Of a DNA stretch of 64,000 bases, positions 42,575 to 52,639 are shown in pieces. This DNA is from Natrialba sp. SSL1. GTDB lineage: Archaea; Halobacteriota; Halobacteria; Halobacteriales; Natrialbaceae. Both the position numbers and the translations under genes were made by a program. Where the stretch lies: positions 62,001 through 126,000 of the forward strand of contig NZ_MASN01000034.1 of assembly GCF_001861355.1 (NCBI RefSeq). Direction: 5' to 3'. The number at the start of each line of letters is the position of its first letter. The first letter of the stretch is position 1. The notes under the pieces were generated by a model. The model saw only the letters and a program-made list of their open reading frames with translations. It was not told where the DNA came from and did no database searches.

Positions 42575-44833
42575 ATGTCACAATACGATCCGGCGGATAC
42601 ACCCGATTCGCATCATGCTCACGACGAGCAACAACGAGCAGAAAAACCAACTGACCGCGATTGTCCGTGCTGTCGCGTCTGCGGATTAACCGCTGAACGG
42701 ACCGACGAGCCGGCGGTCCGACATGAGCATCGGGAAGCGGGTCATGAGGAAAGTGAGCACGAAGACCCCGATCGCTCGCATGACGACCACGACAGTCACG
42801 ACCACGAGTCGCACGTCGATCACTCCGATCACGAGGAGATGTTCAAGCAGCGCTTTTTTGTCTGCCTCGTCCTCTCGCTGCCGGTTCTTTACTACAGCCC
42901 GATGCTTCAGGAGTGGTTCGGCTATGCAGCCGTGACGTTCCCCGGGAGTGAGTTCGTCGGGCCGGTTCTCGGCACGATTGTCTTCATCTACGGTGGAATC
43001 CCGTTCCTGCGAATGGGGGCGGTCGAAGTGCGAAACCGCGAACCGGGGATGATGTTACTGATCTCGCTCGCCATTACCGTCGCGTTCGTCTACAGCGTCG
43101 CTGCGATCGGCTTCGGGATTGGTGATCCGTTCTTCTGGGAACTCGTCACGCTGATCGTCATCTTCCTGCTCGGCCACTGGATCGAGATGCGTAGTGTCCG
43201 GCGAGCCTCGGGCGCGCTCGACGAGCTAGCAGAGCTGATGCCGGATACGGCCGAACGCGTAACCAAAGACGGCGAGACCGAAAAAGTCCGCATTGACGAC
43301 CTCGCGGAAGACGACCTCGTACTCGTTCGACCCGGGGCAAACGTCCCCGCTGACGGTGTCGTCGAAGACGGTGAATCGAACGTCAACGAGGCGATGATCA
43401 CCGGCGAATCGCGCCCGGTAAAGAAAGAGCCGGGTGACGAGGTGATCGGCGGCACGACCAACCGCGACGGCAGCCTTCGGGTGCGCGTGAGTGCAACTGG
43501 CGAGGAGACGACGCTTTCCGGAATTATGCGACTGGTCGAGGAGGCCCAACAGAGCCGCTCTCGAACCCAGGTACTCGCTGACCGTGCAGCTGGATGGCTG
43601 TTCTACGCAGCAATTGCGGTGGCGGCTGTTACAGCCGTCGCGTGGACAGTGGCGGTCGGCTTCGGGTTACCGGTTGTCGAGAGGGTCGTTACCGTACTCG
43701 TCATTGCCTGTCCGCACGCGCTTGGATTGGCTGTGCCGCTGGTCGTCGCAATCAACACGTCGATGGCGGCGCAAAACGGCATGCTCGTGCGCGATCGGAT
43801 CGCCATGGAGGAAGCGCGCAACCTCGATACAATTGTCTTCGATAAGACGGGGACGCTTACAGAAGGTGAACAAGGGGTTGTGAATATCACCACGTCCGAA
43901 GACTGGGATGAGGACGAACTACTAGCCGTGATGGCTGCTGCGGAAGGCGACTCCGAACACATGATTGCAGAGGCGATTCGTGAGGAGGCCAATGAACGAG
44001 GACTCTCCATACCAAGTGTGCGCGAGTTTGAGGCGCTCCAAGGCCGCGGGGTCCGCGCGACCGTAGAAGTTGAAGCGGCGGCGACTCCCGGCGCGGGTGA
44101 GGACGGCGTACGAGATGGCGAGACGGTCTATGTCGGTGGCCCGAACTTGCTCCGCCACTTGGACATTGAGCTCAACGCCGAACTCGAAGCGTTCGCGGAC
44201 GAAGCTGGTGAGCGCGGTCAGGGTGTCGTCTACCTGCTTCGAAATGGCGAGGCGGTAGGCGCAGTCGCGCTTGCAGACGTGATCCGGGACGAGAGCTTTG
44301 AGGCGATCGAAGCACTCCACGAGATGGGCGTCGAGGTTGCAATGCTCACTGGAGACTCCGAGGACGTCGCAAGCGCTGTCTCCGATGAACTCGATATTGA
44401 CACGTACTTCGCCGAAGTACTCCCGGAAGACAAGGACAAGAAGATTATCGAACTCCAGAACCAGGGTAAACTGGTAGCGATGGTTGGCGACGGAGTGAAC
44501 GACGCACCTGCGCTGACTCGGTCTGATGTGGGCATCGCAATCGGGAGTGGGACAGACGTCGCCGTGGAGTCTGCCGATGTCGTCCTCGTGGAGAACGATC
44601 CCCGTGACGTCGCGCATCTCGTCCGTTTGAGCCGGAAGAGCTACAGAAAGATGCAAGAGAACCTCGTGTGGGCGGCCGGCTACAACGTCTTCGCGCTGCC
44701 GCTCGCAGCTGGCGTACTAGCCCCAATCGGAATATTGCTTTCACCAGCAGTTGGTGCCGTCCTGATGTCAGCGAGTACGGTCATCGTCGCCATCAACGCA
44801 CAACTCCTGCGACGAGCTGATCTGTCTGTGTAA
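42575..44833 (+). CDS. copB: Copper-exporting P1B-type ATPase, CopB type
   Basis: This 752-residue protein has a His/Asp-rich N-terminus ([16 protein letters not shown]), a Cys-rich patch ([10 protein letters not shown]), eight helices, a CPH metal-binding motif (Cys379-Pro-His381, IACPHALG), the phosphorylation loop DKTGTLT with Asp423, TGES (TGESRPV), and a hinge [15 protein letters not shown] motif and His-rich N-terminus are typical of CopB-type pumps that expel Cu. It is preceded by Csp and DUF305. Confidence 0.95.
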   Translation: MSQYDPADTPDSHHAHDEQQRAEKPTDRDCPCCRVCGLTAERTDEPAVRHEHREAGHEESEHEDPDRSHDDHDSHDHESHVDHSDHEEMFKQRFFVCLVLSLPVLYYSPMLQEWFGYAAVTFPGSEFVGPVLGTIVFIYGGIPFLRMGAVEVRNREPGMMLLISLAITVAFVYSVAAIGFGIGDPFFWELVTLIVIFLLGHWIEMRSVRRASGALDELAELMPDTAERVTKDGETEKVRIDDLAEDDLVLVRPGANVPADGVVEDGESNVNEAMITGESRPVKKEPGDEVIGGTTNRDGSLRVRVSATGEETTLSGIMRLVEEAQQSRSRTQVLADRAAGWLFYAAIAVAAVTAVAWTVAVGFGLPVVERVVTVLVIACPHALGLAVPLVVAINTSMAAQNGMLVRDRIAMEEARNLDTIVFDKTGTLTEGEQGVVNITTSEDWDEDELLAVMAAAEGDSEHMIAEAIREEANERGLSIPSVREFEALQGRGVRATVEVEAAATPGAGEDGVRDGETVYVGGPNLLRHLDIELNAELEAFADEAGERGQGVVYLLRNGEAVGAVALADVIRDESFEAIEALHEMGVEVAMLTGDSEDVASAVSDELDIDTYFAEVLPEDKDKKIIELQNQGKLVAMVGDGVNDAPALTRSDVGIAIGSGTDVAVESADVVLVENDPRDVAHLVRLSRKSYRKMQENLVWAAGYNVFALPLAAGVLAPIGILLSPAVGAVLMSASTVIVAINAQLLRRADLSV

Positions 44834-45008
44834 CTTTGCAAACGTAGTACTTCTCACGAACACGACACCCCTCCCTCAATGCGTCTACACTGTGCGAGCA
44901 GATAAAATGAGAAAGACGAACGCAACGATCATGCCACCGATTCCAGAGATTTCAGCAGTATATCAAACTGGGAAAATTGAGTCAAGTACATGCCTTCTGG
45001 CTGAAGAG

Positions 45009-45110
45009 GCAGTGTCTAGTTAGGCCAGTTTGAGAAGCGAGCAGGTCGTAGAGGTAGTTTGGAACAATGCTCTCAGACCTGCTCAGCAAGAGCTACGCGG
45101 CGGATGTGGT
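45009..45110 (+). mobile_element. Truncated left end of an IS6-type element
   Basis: GGCAGTGTCTAGTTAG begins a stretch that follows the left end of the IS6 element at 21063 for about 100 bases (TTTGAGAAGCGAGCAGGTCG, AGACCTGCTCAGCAAGAGC). It then diverges within the first codons of the transposase. No right end is near, so it is a remnant. Confidence 0.82.
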
Positions 45111-45119
45111 GTAGTGGCG

Positions 45120-45167
45120 AATGCTGATGTGAATGGAGCGGAGAATGCTGATGTGAATGGAGCGGAG
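45120..45167 (+). repeat. Two-copy 24-bp tandem repeat
   Basis: The unit AATGCTGATGTGAATGGAGC plus GGAG is repeated exactly twice, at 45120-45143 and 45144-45167, just after the IS6 remnant. No reading frame with meaning was seen. Confidence 0.85.
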
Positions 45168-45301
45168 AATACCCGTCGTCAAGCGGTTCTGACTGATGGT
45201 TGATCAGTACAAGTAACTCAAAGTCCTTCTTCGAGTCTGTCGGTGGAGGATATGAGTACCGGTTGTTTGGCGATGTGAGAACGGGTGGGGTGAGCTGTCA
45301 G

Positions 45302-47584
45302 TTACAGCTCGATATTCCCCAGCCGCGTCGAGTTCGTGATGACCGAGATGCTCGACGTAATCATCGCCGCGACGGCGATCACCGGGTGGAGCAGCCCGAA
45401 GAAAGCGATCGGGATCGCCACCGTGTTGTAGATGAACGCCCAGAAGAGGTTCTGCTTGATCTTCGAGAAGATCCGCTCCGACAGCGTGAACGAGTCAACG
45501 AGCGCATCGAGCGAGCCCCGCACAAGGCTGACGTCGCTCGACTGGATGGCGATGTCAGTTCCCGTGCCGATAGCAACGCCGATGTTCGCCTGTTTCAGCG
45601 CGGGCGCGTCATTGATCCCGTCGCCGACCATCGCAACGTTGTATCCCTCTTCTTGTAATTCGCTGACCTTGTCGATCTTATCCTGCGGGAGGACGCCAGC
45701 CATGACTCGACTGGGGTCGATATCGACCTTTTCAGCGATCGCGCGGGCTGTCCGCTCGTTGTCCCCGGTGATCATCCAGGTTTCGAGCCCACGGTCGTGC
45801 AACGCCTGAATCGCATCGTGGGATTCCTCTTTGATCGTGTCGGCCGTGCTGATGACGCCGACGTTTTCGTCTTCGACACCGACGAGCACCGTCGTTTTCC
45901 CTTCTTGCTCTAGGGCGCGCAGTTCGTCCTTGTAGGCAAGCGGAATGCCGACTTCGTCGAAGAACTTCGTGTTTCCGACGTAGACCGATCGTCCGTCGAT
46001 CTCTGCTTGGATCCCTTTTCCGGCGACGTTATCGAACGCCTCCGGCTCGGTCAGTTCGATTTCCTGGTCTTCGGCGTACTCGATGATAGCCTGCCCGATC
46101 GGGTGTTCGCTCCCTCGTTCGGCCGAGGCAGCGAGTCTGACCACTTCGCGTTCGGTCAGACCGGGATCTTTTAGGTGTCCGCCGTCAGCACTGACCGCAG
46201 GGTGGTCTCCCACGACGATGTCCGTGACAGAGTGGTTGCCCTCCGTGATCGTCCCCGTCTTGTCCAGCACCACGACGTCAAGATCCTTCATCGTCTGAAT
46301 TGCCTCACCGTCGCGGAACAGGATGCCATTCTCGGCAGCCTTCCCAGTACCGGCCATCAGCGCCGTCGGCGTCGCCAGTCCGAGTGCACACGGACACGAG
46401 ATCACCAGAACGGCAACAGCCGCGAAGATCCCGAGCGTCAACGGATCGAGAGCGAGATCCACCCAGGGGAGGTACGGTGCACCGATACCCGCGACGGCCC
46501 CCATCCCGTCCGGGAACAGGAACCACAACACGAACGAGAGCGCTGCGAGTATCAATACGGTCGGGACGAAGTAGTTCGTGACACGGTCGGTGAAGGCCTG
46601 GATCGGGACTTTGGTTCCCTGAGCTTCTTCGACGAGTTCGACGACCTGTGAGAGGAACGTGTCGTCACCGACCTTTTCGGCCCGCACCTTGATCATCCCG
46701 GACTGATTCACCGTCGCACCGATTACTTCGTCGCCTTCCTCCTTGGTCACGGGATCGGACTCGCCGGTCACCATCGATTCATCGACGCTGCTTCGTCCCT
46801 CGATGACGGTTCCGTCGAGTGGAACCTTCTCGCCGGGACGAACGACCATTACATCCCCTATCTCGACTTCTTCAATGGGAACTTCGATTTCTTCGTCATC
46901 TCTCCGAACCGCTGCCGTCTCTGCCTGCATGGACATCAGGCCCTCGATGGCCGAACTCGCACGTCCTTTCGCTCGGTGTTCGAGGTACGTTCCCACGTTG
47001 TGCGAGGCCATGATCATCGCTCCGACGCCAGCGTAGTTCTCGATCGGCGTCACGAAGACCATCACGCCGGTCACCCACGCGACAAGGGTCCCGATCGAGA
47101 TCAGCGAATCCATGTTGAACGTCCCATTCTGGATACCCCGAATCGCGGACGCGTGGGTAGTCCGACCGTAGTAGAAGACGACGAGCGTGGCGAAGACGAA
47201 CATAGCAACGTCGATCTGGAAGCCGGTCAGAACCTCCAACGGTGTCCACATGAACACCATGAGTAGGACGATTGGAGACGTGACAATCCACGCCCGGATC
47301 GCCATCCGACGCATCTCCTGTAGCTCTTCTTTTCCTTCCATCTCGTCGTTCAGTAACTCGTCACGAACACCGTAACCAGAGGCTTCTACGGCCTCGATGA
47401 GTTCTTCAACAGGTACATCCGAGTCGTGGCTGACGTCTGCTCGCTCCGTGGCGAAGTTGACTGAAGCGTCCTGCACCCCGTCTACATCTTCGAGACTGTC
47501 CTCTATTGTAGACGCGCACGTCGTACACGACATGCCCGAGAGGGACAGGTCGGTTCGTTCTATATTCGAATGGTCGTTTGACAT
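45302..47584 (-). CDS. copA: Copper-exporting P1B-1 ATPase, CopA type
   Basis: This 760-residue protein has an N-terminal HMA domain with CxxC (Cys20/Cys23, GMSCTTCAS), eight helices, a CPC ion motif (Cys397-Pro-Cys399, [16 protein letters not shown]), TGES (TGESDPV), a DKTGTITEG phosphorylation loop with Asp441, HP (SEHPIG) and [10 protein letters not shown]. This is a canonical Cu(I) exporter. It is convergent with CopB and transcribed away from the TRASH regulator, which lies upstream on the same strand. CopZ (48420), on the opposite strand, would supply Cu(I). Confidence 0.97.
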   Translation of the reverse strand: MSNDHSNIERTDLSLSGMSCTTCASTIEDSLEDVDGVQDASVNFATERADVSHDSDVPVEELIEAVEASGYGVRDELLNDEMEGKEELQEMRRMAIRAWIVTSPIVLLMVFMWTPLEVLTGFQIDVAMFVFATLVVFYYGRTTHASAIRGIQNGTFNMDSLISIGTLVAWVTGVMVFVTPIENYAGVGAMIMASHNVGTYLEHRAKGRASSAIEGLMSMQAETAAVRRDDEEIEVPIEEVEIGDVMVVRPGEKVPLDGTVIEGRSSVDESMVTGESDPVTKEEGDEVIGATVNQSGMIKVRAEKVGDDTFLSQVVELVEEAQGTKVPIQAFTDRVTNYFVPTVLILAALSFVLWFLFPDGMGAVAGIGAPYLPWVDLALDPLTLGIFAAVAVLVISCPCALGLATPTALMAGTGKAAENGILFRDGEAIQTMKDLDVVVLDKTGTITEGNHSVTDIVVGDHPAVSADGGHLKDPGLTEREVVRLAASAERGSEHPIGQAIIEYAEDQEIELTEPEAFDNVAGKGIQAEIDGRSVYVGNTKFFDEVGIPLAYKDELRALEQEGKTTVLVGVEDENVGVISTADTIKEESHDAIQALHDRGLETWMITGDNERTARAIAEKVDIDPSRVMAGVLPQDKIDKVSELQEEGYNVAMVGDGINDAPALKQANIGVAIGTGTDIAIQSSDVSLVRGSLDALVDSFTLSERIFSKIKQNLFWAFIYNTVAIPIAFFGLLHPVIAVAAMITSSISVITNSTRLGNIEL

Positions 47585-47696
47585 GGTCTCTTCACCTCAT
47601 CTCCTACTACGGGCTACAGTTTGATGCGACTTGTCGTTAAAATTACTAGAATTCGAAAGGGGGTAGAACTTTAAATCGAAAGTCGGATTTCCAGAA

Positions 47697-48290
47697 TCAG
47701 TTTGCCTCTTGTTGCAGCGATTTGTATTGCTGCTCGTGCTTGTTTTTACACGATGGACAGCAGAAGACTTTGACCTCGCCGTTGATTCGAGCGGTTTCGC
47801 CGTCACTTTTCACCGTGTTATCGCACACTGCACACGAGATGGTGAAATCAGAGGGTGTGACCCCGACACTCCATTCGTATCTGGCGAGGGGCGTGATCTC
47901 GTACGAGTCAATGTCTTCCAATTCAAGGGTGTCTCGGAACCACGCGTGAACATTTTGATCTGGGGCGTTCACGTGGGCAACGATGCCGCCATCGAAACAT
48001 TGGAAGACGTGCTCGGTCTCCTTCAGCTCATACAACCGGTCGAAGATGCGTTCAACAGCTTCCGGTTTGACTGTCAGCTGAATCAATACCGGCACTCGGT
48101 TCTGAAGCTTCGTTCGGTCCACGTCAACCGTGAAGTTCCGAATAATGCCTAATTCTTCTAAGCGTGCGATGCGGTCGGAAACCGCTGGTGGGGTCAGGCC
48201 GACGTGGTCGGCAATTTCGCTGAACGGCCGCCGAGCGTCATCGATCAGCAACCGAAGGATTTCGAGGTCGGTCTCATCTGGGTTCCTCAT
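47697..48290 (-). CDS. Lrp/AsnC-type regulator with C-terminal TRASH domain
   Basis: This 197-residue protein starts at Met 48290. N-terminal Lrp helix-turn-helix (DDARRPFSEIADHVGLTPPAVSDRIARLEELGIIRNF), a central ligand domain, and a Cys-rich TRASH domain (ISCAVCDNTVKSDG, KVFCCPSCKNKHEQQY), a metal-sensing module. The Halobacterium regulator VNG1179C has this architecture and activates CopA-type genes in response to copper. Here it lies between CopA and the divergent CopZ gene and is the likely copper switch of the cluster. Confidence 0.93.
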   Translation of the reverse strand: MRNPDETDLEILRLLIDDARRPFSEIADHVGLTPPAVSDRIARLEELGIIRNFTVDVDRTKLQNRVPVLIQLTVKPEAVERIFDRLYELKETEHVFQCFDGGIVAHVNAPDQNVHAWFRDTLELEDIDSYEITPLARYEWSVGVTPSDFTISCAVCDNTVKSDGETARINGEVKVFCCPSCKNKHEQQYKSLQQEAN

Positions 48291-48419
48291 AGAAGAGACT
48301 ACCACGTCAAATACGATTAGTCTTCCCCGGAAATCGGTTTATATTCAAAAGTTTCAAACGAAGTTTGCTGAAAGGTCGAAACAACAACCGCAATAAGAGA
48401 ATAGGTCTACTAGTACAGC

Positions 48420-48620
48420 ATGGCGCGAACGATAACCGTCACCGGGATGAGTTGTGAAGGCTGTGAACAGAACGTCGAGGATGCGCTCCAAGCGCTCGAC
48501 GGCGTGACTCAGGTCACTGCTGACCACGAAGCCGAATCTGTCGAACTCGACACCGAAGGTGGTGTTGAGGACGAAGAGATCCACGCGGCCATTGAGGACG
48601 CGGGCTACGAGATCGCTTAA
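48420..48620 (+). CDS. copZ: Copper chaperone CopZ-like (HMA domain)
   Basis: This 66-residue single HMA domain has CxxC at Cys12/Cys15 (TVTGMSCEGCEQNVEDAL). It is cytosolic and delivers Cu(I) to CopA. It is divergent from the TRASH regulator; the intergenic stretch contains TTTCAAAC near GTTTG (48348-48365), possibly part of an operator. Confidence 0.95.
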   Translation: MARTITVTGMSCEGCEQNVEDALQALDGVTQVTADHEAESVELDTEGGVEDEEIHAAIEDAGYEIA

Positions 48621-48759
48621 TCGTATTCTTCTGTCCTCCGAAATGTTCTGTGGGAGGACGCTTTGAGTGATGGGAAAGCGTCAATCGGAGATTGACTATT
48701 ACGACCGCGCGCTTCGGACATCAGCGAAGGAAACAAGAGAGCGACCCTCGGATACCGTA
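48621..48759. other. Short region after copZ with a possible 46-residue frame
   Basis: A plus-strand ATG at 48670 opens a 46-codon polar frame ending at 48810 (begins MGKRQSEIDYYDRALRTSAK). No motif or ribosome site supports it and it is not called as a gene. Confidence 0.3.
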
Positions 48760-49131
48760 TTAATGGGCTCCACGAAGAATCTGGACGACGAACACCCGCC
48801 GGATCAGTGAAACAAGCGTTTCAGAGCCTGTACTTTCTGAATTCGTTGTCTCACATTCGTACAGAATTTGGATGGGTTCGTTTCCAGACCATTCACGCGG
48901 CTCAACACACCCCGTCTCTACATCAACTTCACCAACCCAAACGTATTGGCATGTGTCTGAATTCGCTAACGCTGTACAGACAGTGCGCTCCATTTCTTCA
49001 CGCAATTCTGCCTGGAGAACTCCTCTACAGCCAGGGCAGGCCGAGTGCCTCGGGGCTTGACCCCGAGGCGGTTCACATTCTCTGACTCCGTGTGTCTGTG
49101 ATAATGTTTGTCGATGGACGTCACAAAACAT
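48760..49131 (-). CDS. Hypothetical Cys-containing protein, 123 aa
   Basis: Not recognised. The start is probably Met 49131 (the frame reaches 49191). It has CDVHRQ, a CPGC pair and further single Cys, hinting at a zinc site, followed by a polar C-terminal half. No overlapping gene is better supported. It may be a decayed gene. Confidence 0.35.
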   Translation of the reverse strand: MFCDVHRQTLSQTHGVRECEPPRGQAPRHSACPGCRGVLQAELREEMERTVCTALANSDTCQYVWVGEVDVETGCVEPREWSGNEPIQILYECETTNSESTGSETLVSLIRRVFVVQILRGAH

Positions 49132-49274
49132 ACGTGAGTGTAGTGTGAGTGTAGTAAGTAGGTAGCACTCTGCAACACGAACCCAAGACATCGGATCAAC
49201 CAGATTGCAAAGCGAATGATCCAGATCAGTTCAGGCTTGCTGATCACGGGTTAGATCCAGATCGTCTTCAGGAT

Positions 49275-49671
49275 TTGAGGGATATCCTCTCACCACCAAA
49301 AATTCGTCTCCTTCAGCAGATGTTGGCCAGTTCGACTGGGGCCCTCAGCGCGGTTGAACTCGCAGCTAGGAACGAAATCACGGAGAGCACAATCCGTGAT
49401 CATTTACGTGACCTTCGAAACCGTAATCGGGCAATCGTAACAGTACTCGATGCGACAGTCACCAGTTCCAAACGGCATACCTCGAAAATATTACACTGTT
49501 CCCGAATACGGAATCGAGCTGCTCAGGCAAGTGAATCTGTATGAGCAAATCGGGATTCTCTACGATATGTATGAGGCAGCTGATTTATCGTTGCCGAGCA
49601 GTGAGACACGGCCAGTTGATATCGAAGAGATTGAGGACTTCGATTATCGTCCTCGTCCTGACTGGTTGTGA
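49275..49671 (+). pseudogene. Frameshifted winged-helix regulator
   Basis: The first part (49275 on, PPKIRLLQQMLASSTGALSA, then TESTIRDHLRDLRNRNRAIV) is a winged helix. The continuation in the +1 frame reads PNGIPRKYYTVPEYGIELL, then YEQIGILYDMYEAADL and DFDYRPRPDWL, the usual C-terminal part of this haloarchaeal regulator type. The shift lies near 49455-49465. The upstream frame is open to about 49186 but has no good start, so the 5' end may also be lost. Confidence 0.7.
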
Positions 49672-49871
49672 GATTGTTTCGGTGGCGTGAGTCTAACCTA
49701 CCCCGAAACAACTCCCCTTATTACGACAAATAATCAATAATTCCCCTGTAAACCGTGCCGAGATAGGCTGAAAACCAGGATTTTATATTTCAACCCCGTG
49801 CCCAATTATTTCATTTGTAGGTTTCCAAATGTCGAATCTCTGACACTCTGCTAAATCTTGCTGTCGTAGCT

Positions 49872-51104
49872 TTAGATGGAATCAATCTCGTTGAGTGCTT
49901 CCGTAGCAACATCACCCAATTCCCCGGCCTCAATATGTGAGTACCGCTCTCGAACCATCTCTTCGGAGTTGTCGAGATACCGGGCCGCAACCGTGTATCC
50001 GAACGCGCGGACAAGGACCTCTCCCATCCCTCGGCGACCGCCGTGCGGAGCAAGATAATCGTGTTTCGGATGGTCGATCTCGATCTCTGCGGACTCTGAG
50101 AGCCGTTGGAGAATCGACCGTGCGCCGTCCGTCGTAATCGAGGGCGGCCGAATATCCTCATCGAGCGTCAGGAGGAGGTTGCGAGCGTACTCCTCACGGC
50201 GTTCGGCGATTACCTCTGAATGTTCCCCTTGTTCGGCTAGCTCATCCTGGACGAGTCCTGCGAGCGTCCGTTGGTCGAACGTCGGGAACACCGGCCAGCG
50301 TTCCGTCGGTGGGTCCATCAGCTGGCGGTAGCTCTGCAGCGGCGAGATCACCGGGTCGGGGAGACTGGCGGCGTCCCACTGCTGTTTCTTCCGGTAGACG
50401 TCCATACTACCGTCGTCGAGGGAGAGGTCCTCCCAGCGGACGCCACGCCGGCGCGGGTCGTTCAGGTCTCGGAGGAGTTCACCAACGCGGACAGCCGTGT
50501 ACGCGAGAACGAACACGAGGGCGCGGTCACGAGCCGCCTTCAGCGCCGCGTAGCGTGATCGCTGCTTGTCGAGGGGGCCAGTATCCTCCGGGAGTGTCGT
50601 GTACGCCTCGACGGCGTCTCGGGCCCGTTCGTCGACGTAGCGGGTGAGGGCGTGGCGCTGTTCGGATGTCCAAGCCTGCTGGTCACCGGGCTTGCGGCCG
50701 TCGTCCTCCGGCAGCGGCGCCATCGCACTCGCCCGCTGGGCGTAGTGTGCCTCGAGGTAGCCCTCGTTGACGCACCAGCCACACCACGCAGAGATATAGC
50801 GGTAATAGGTTTGTACGGTATTTTGCTTGAGTCCTCGATCGCCGGCGAGATGCCGGGCGTACTCCCGGAACACTCGTTCGTCGAGGTCCTCAAAGGTGGG
50901 TTCGCGGTTGACGTTGCCGGGGACGATCCCAGTCCAGTCGTCGTCGCCGCGGTCACCGGCGGCCCACTCGGCGAACCGCTCGAGCTCGCGCGAAGCGTTG
51001 CGTCGATAGTTCCCGCCGTCACCGGCGCGGCCTTTCCCCTTGTCCTGAAGGTAGCGCTCGAAGGAACTTGTGAGTGACTGATCGGCGCGATCTCGAGGTG
51101 TCAT
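49872..51104 (-). CDS. Tyrosine recombinase (integrase)
   Basis: This 410-residue protein starts at ATG 51104, which overlaps the stop of the 152-residue gene (the frame is open to 51359). N-terminal SAM-like core-binding domain (about 10-140), then a catalytic domain with Arg in TAVRVGELL, His354 and Arg357 in HGGRRG, and nucleophile Tyr388 in RERYSHIEAG. The family integrates or excises element DNA. It is the third gene of a three-gene module, so it probably belongs to an integrative element. Confidence 0.92.
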   Translation of the reverse strand: MTPRDRADQSLTSSFERYLQDKGKGRAGDGGNYRRNASRELERFAEWAAGDRGDDDWTGIVPGNVNREPTFEDLDERVFREYARHLAGDRGLKQNTVQTYYRYISAWCGWCVNEGYLEAHYAQRASAMAPLPEDDGRKPGDQQAWTSEQRHALTRYVDERARDAVEAYTTLPEDTGPLDKQRSRYAALKAARDRALVFVLAYTAVRVGELLRDLNDPRRRGVRWEDLSLDDGSMDVYRKKQQWDAASLPDPVISPLQSYRQLMDPPTERWPVFPTFDQRTLAGLVQDELAEQGEHSEVIAERREEYARNLLLTLDEDIRPPSITTDGARSILQRLSESAEIEIDHPKHDYLAPHGGRRGMGEVLVRAFGYTVAARYLDNSEEMVRERYSHIEAGELGDVATEALNEIDSI

Positions 51105-51559
51105 CGTTCCTCGTTCGCGTACTGGTACGTCGGACGGACGTCCTCGAGGAGCTCTTCGACAATTTCCCAGAGAATCAGGGAGGGAGTCTCGTGTTCGAAT
51201 GTGATCCCCCAGCGGTCCTCCGTATCGGCGACTGAGTACTGGAAATGCGTCCGTCCCAGATCGGGATGGTCTTCGTCCTGATTCCAGCCAGCGTGAAAGC
51301 CCGTGTTCGGGTCGGTGTAGTTGATACGGAACCAATCGTGTGGCTCCTGTCGATACCACTTGACGGTCAGTTCCGGCGAATCAGGGCCCGTTGGGGGATC
51401 CAGACGGGCCGGATCGAAAGTCGCCCGCAGCTGCTTTGCCTCGATATCGTCTGGAACGTACTCGACGGCCGTGATCTGTGGCACGCGGTCAAGGACGTCT
51501 CGCTTTAGCTGGGCGTAGAGGTTCGCGTTCGGATTACCACCTGGATGCGGGACCGACAT
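51101..51559 (-). CDS. Hypothetical protein of the integrase module, 152 aa
   Basis: Not recognised. Acidic, with mixed beta and alpha pattern (KDVLDR-type start, TAVEYVPDDIEAKQLRATF, WYRQEPHDWFRINY, TPSLILWEIVEELLEDV). Its stop overlaps the integrase start and it starts three bases after the stop of the winged-helix gene. The three genes seem to be inherited as a unit on haloarchaeal mobile DNA. A toxin-like role is possible but unproven. Confidence 0.65.
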   Translation of the reverse strand: MSVPHPGGNPNANLYAQLKRDVLDRVPQITAVEYVPDDIEAKQLRATFDPARLDPPTGPDSPELTVKWYRQEPHDWFRINYTDPNTGFHAGWNQDEDHPDLGRTHFQYSVADTEDRWGITFEHETPSLILWEIVEELLEDVRPTYQYANEER

Positions 51560-51562
51560 CCG

Positions 51563-52102
51563 TTAGCTGCTGGCCTCAGCAGGCTCTGTCGTCGGTGCGA
51601 GGAAGTCCCACTCGCGGATGGCGAAGCCGACAATCTGGATACGCCGTAGAAGGTGCTCCCACTCGCGGGCAATCTCACGGCGACGGTCTTCCTCGCCACC
51701 GTCAAGGGACTCGTCAGCGAGCGTCCCACGAAGCTGATTCGGTGATTCAACGCCGAATTCATCCTCCCAGTCGCGAATCTGCGTCTTCATATTGGCGAGC
51801 CAGTCCGTAAGCTCCTCGACAGTGTGTCCGCTATCTCGGAGGCGCATCGCCTCCTGCATCGCTTGGCGGCGGTAATCAGGATAATACGTTGTGTGAGTAC
51901 CGCTTTCGTCACGGTGGAGGATGCCGTCGTCGACGAGTCGCTCGAGGACGCGCTTAGTTGGTTCGTGTGACCAGCCCGCTTCGGAGGCGATCCAGTTGGC
52001 CGTCTGTGGCTCCGACAGCTGCCGAGCAACCATCCGCACGCGGTCTTCACCCGTGGTCTGGCGTTCCATCAGGCCCTCGGAGTTCGATTCATCTTCGGTC
52101 AT
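51563..52102 (-). CDS. Winged-helix protein, DUF7342-like, of the integrase module
   Basis: This 179-residue protein has a winged helix (QLSEPQTANWIASEAGWSHE, then PTKRVLERLVDDGIL, with a YYPDYR wing at about 74-78) and a helical C-terminus. It is the first gene of the three-gene integrase operon. It resembles the DUF7342-type regulators that often pair with such hypothetical genes. Probably the repressor of the element. Confidence 0.75.
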   Translation of the reverse strand: MTEDESNSEGLMERQTTGEDRVRMVARQLSEPQTANWIASEAGWSHEPTKRVLERLVDDGILHRDESGTHTTYYPDYRRQAMQEAMRLRDSGHTVEELTDWLANMKTQIRDWEDEFGVESPNQLRGTLADESLDGGEEDRRREIAREWEHLLRRIQIVGFAIREWDFLAPTTEPAEASS

Positions 52103-52639
52103 ACAACATCGTTCGGGCTTTGTCTTAATATAGGTTGAGGTTATTAGTTCTATATCGAATCGACTTCTTCGCCATCGCCCCGATCTCAGCTGAGGGTAGC
52201 CAGAGCAAACTCGGAGCCCGGTCTTGGCGGCTCTACCCCGGGGGAAGCGCCGTTGTGAGGCGGTTGCAGCATTCGTGCTTCACCGACGGCGTCGGGGTAC
52301 TTCAAGGTGGTCGTGATTATCAGAGTAATCACGACCAGTAGTTAGCAGAGTCCCATAGCCAATATTTCCACGTTAGGAGGACTCTATCTCCAGATCTACG
52401 GAACTGGCTGCTTTTATAAATCGTATGACGATATACTAAAATAGAAACGTTACGATGCGAATGCCGGTCAAAACGTTCACGAAAACGCGACAATCTCCGT
52501 CGAAAACGGGTCATGACTGGTCGAAAATACTCCTCAAACACATCAAAAAAGTTATTTCCAGACCAAACGTCCAAAATGATGTCAAAAACAGCGCCGCTAC
52601 CTACAGATATCTCTCACGAGATGCAAACCAGAACGCGAA
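52103..52639. other. Intergenic region with a perfect 12-bp-arm hairpin
   Basis: About 540 bases between the integrase module and the large transposase. It holds a palindrome at 52308-52337. Short frames on both strands have no motif. The last 200 bases are AT-rich and may include the element end. Confidence 0.5.
52308..52337. repeat. Perfect inverted repeat, 12-bp arms
   Basis: TGGTCGTGATTA (52308-52319) and TAATCACGACCA (52326-52337) around six bases. No T-run follows. It could be a protein-binding site, a recombination site, or a stem in transcripts. It lies 206 bases upstream of the integrase-module start. Confidence 0.75.

Larger units (their letters stand above)
44834..45301. other. 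Intergenic region with IS remnant and 24-bp tandem repeat
   Basis: Between CopB and CopA, converging. It holds the left-end remnant of an IS6 element (45009-45110) and a two-copy 24-base tandem repeat (45120-45167). Near 44890-44960 a minus-strand frame reads GISGIGGMIVAFVFLILSAR and may be the end of a lost membrane gene. No complete gene is seen. Confidence 0.5.

Noticed and set aside
43922-44656. Minus-strand frame of 244 codons
   Set aside because: Antisense to the catalytic half of CopB, in which every motif is conserved; no motif of its own.
49811-50161. Minus-strand 116-codon frame
   Set aside because: It overlaps the integrase catalytic end in another frame; the integrase is clearly the gene.
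52135-52341. Plus-strand 68-codon frame
   Set aside because: It ends inside the hairpin, has no motif, and its promoter position would clash with the integrase module start.
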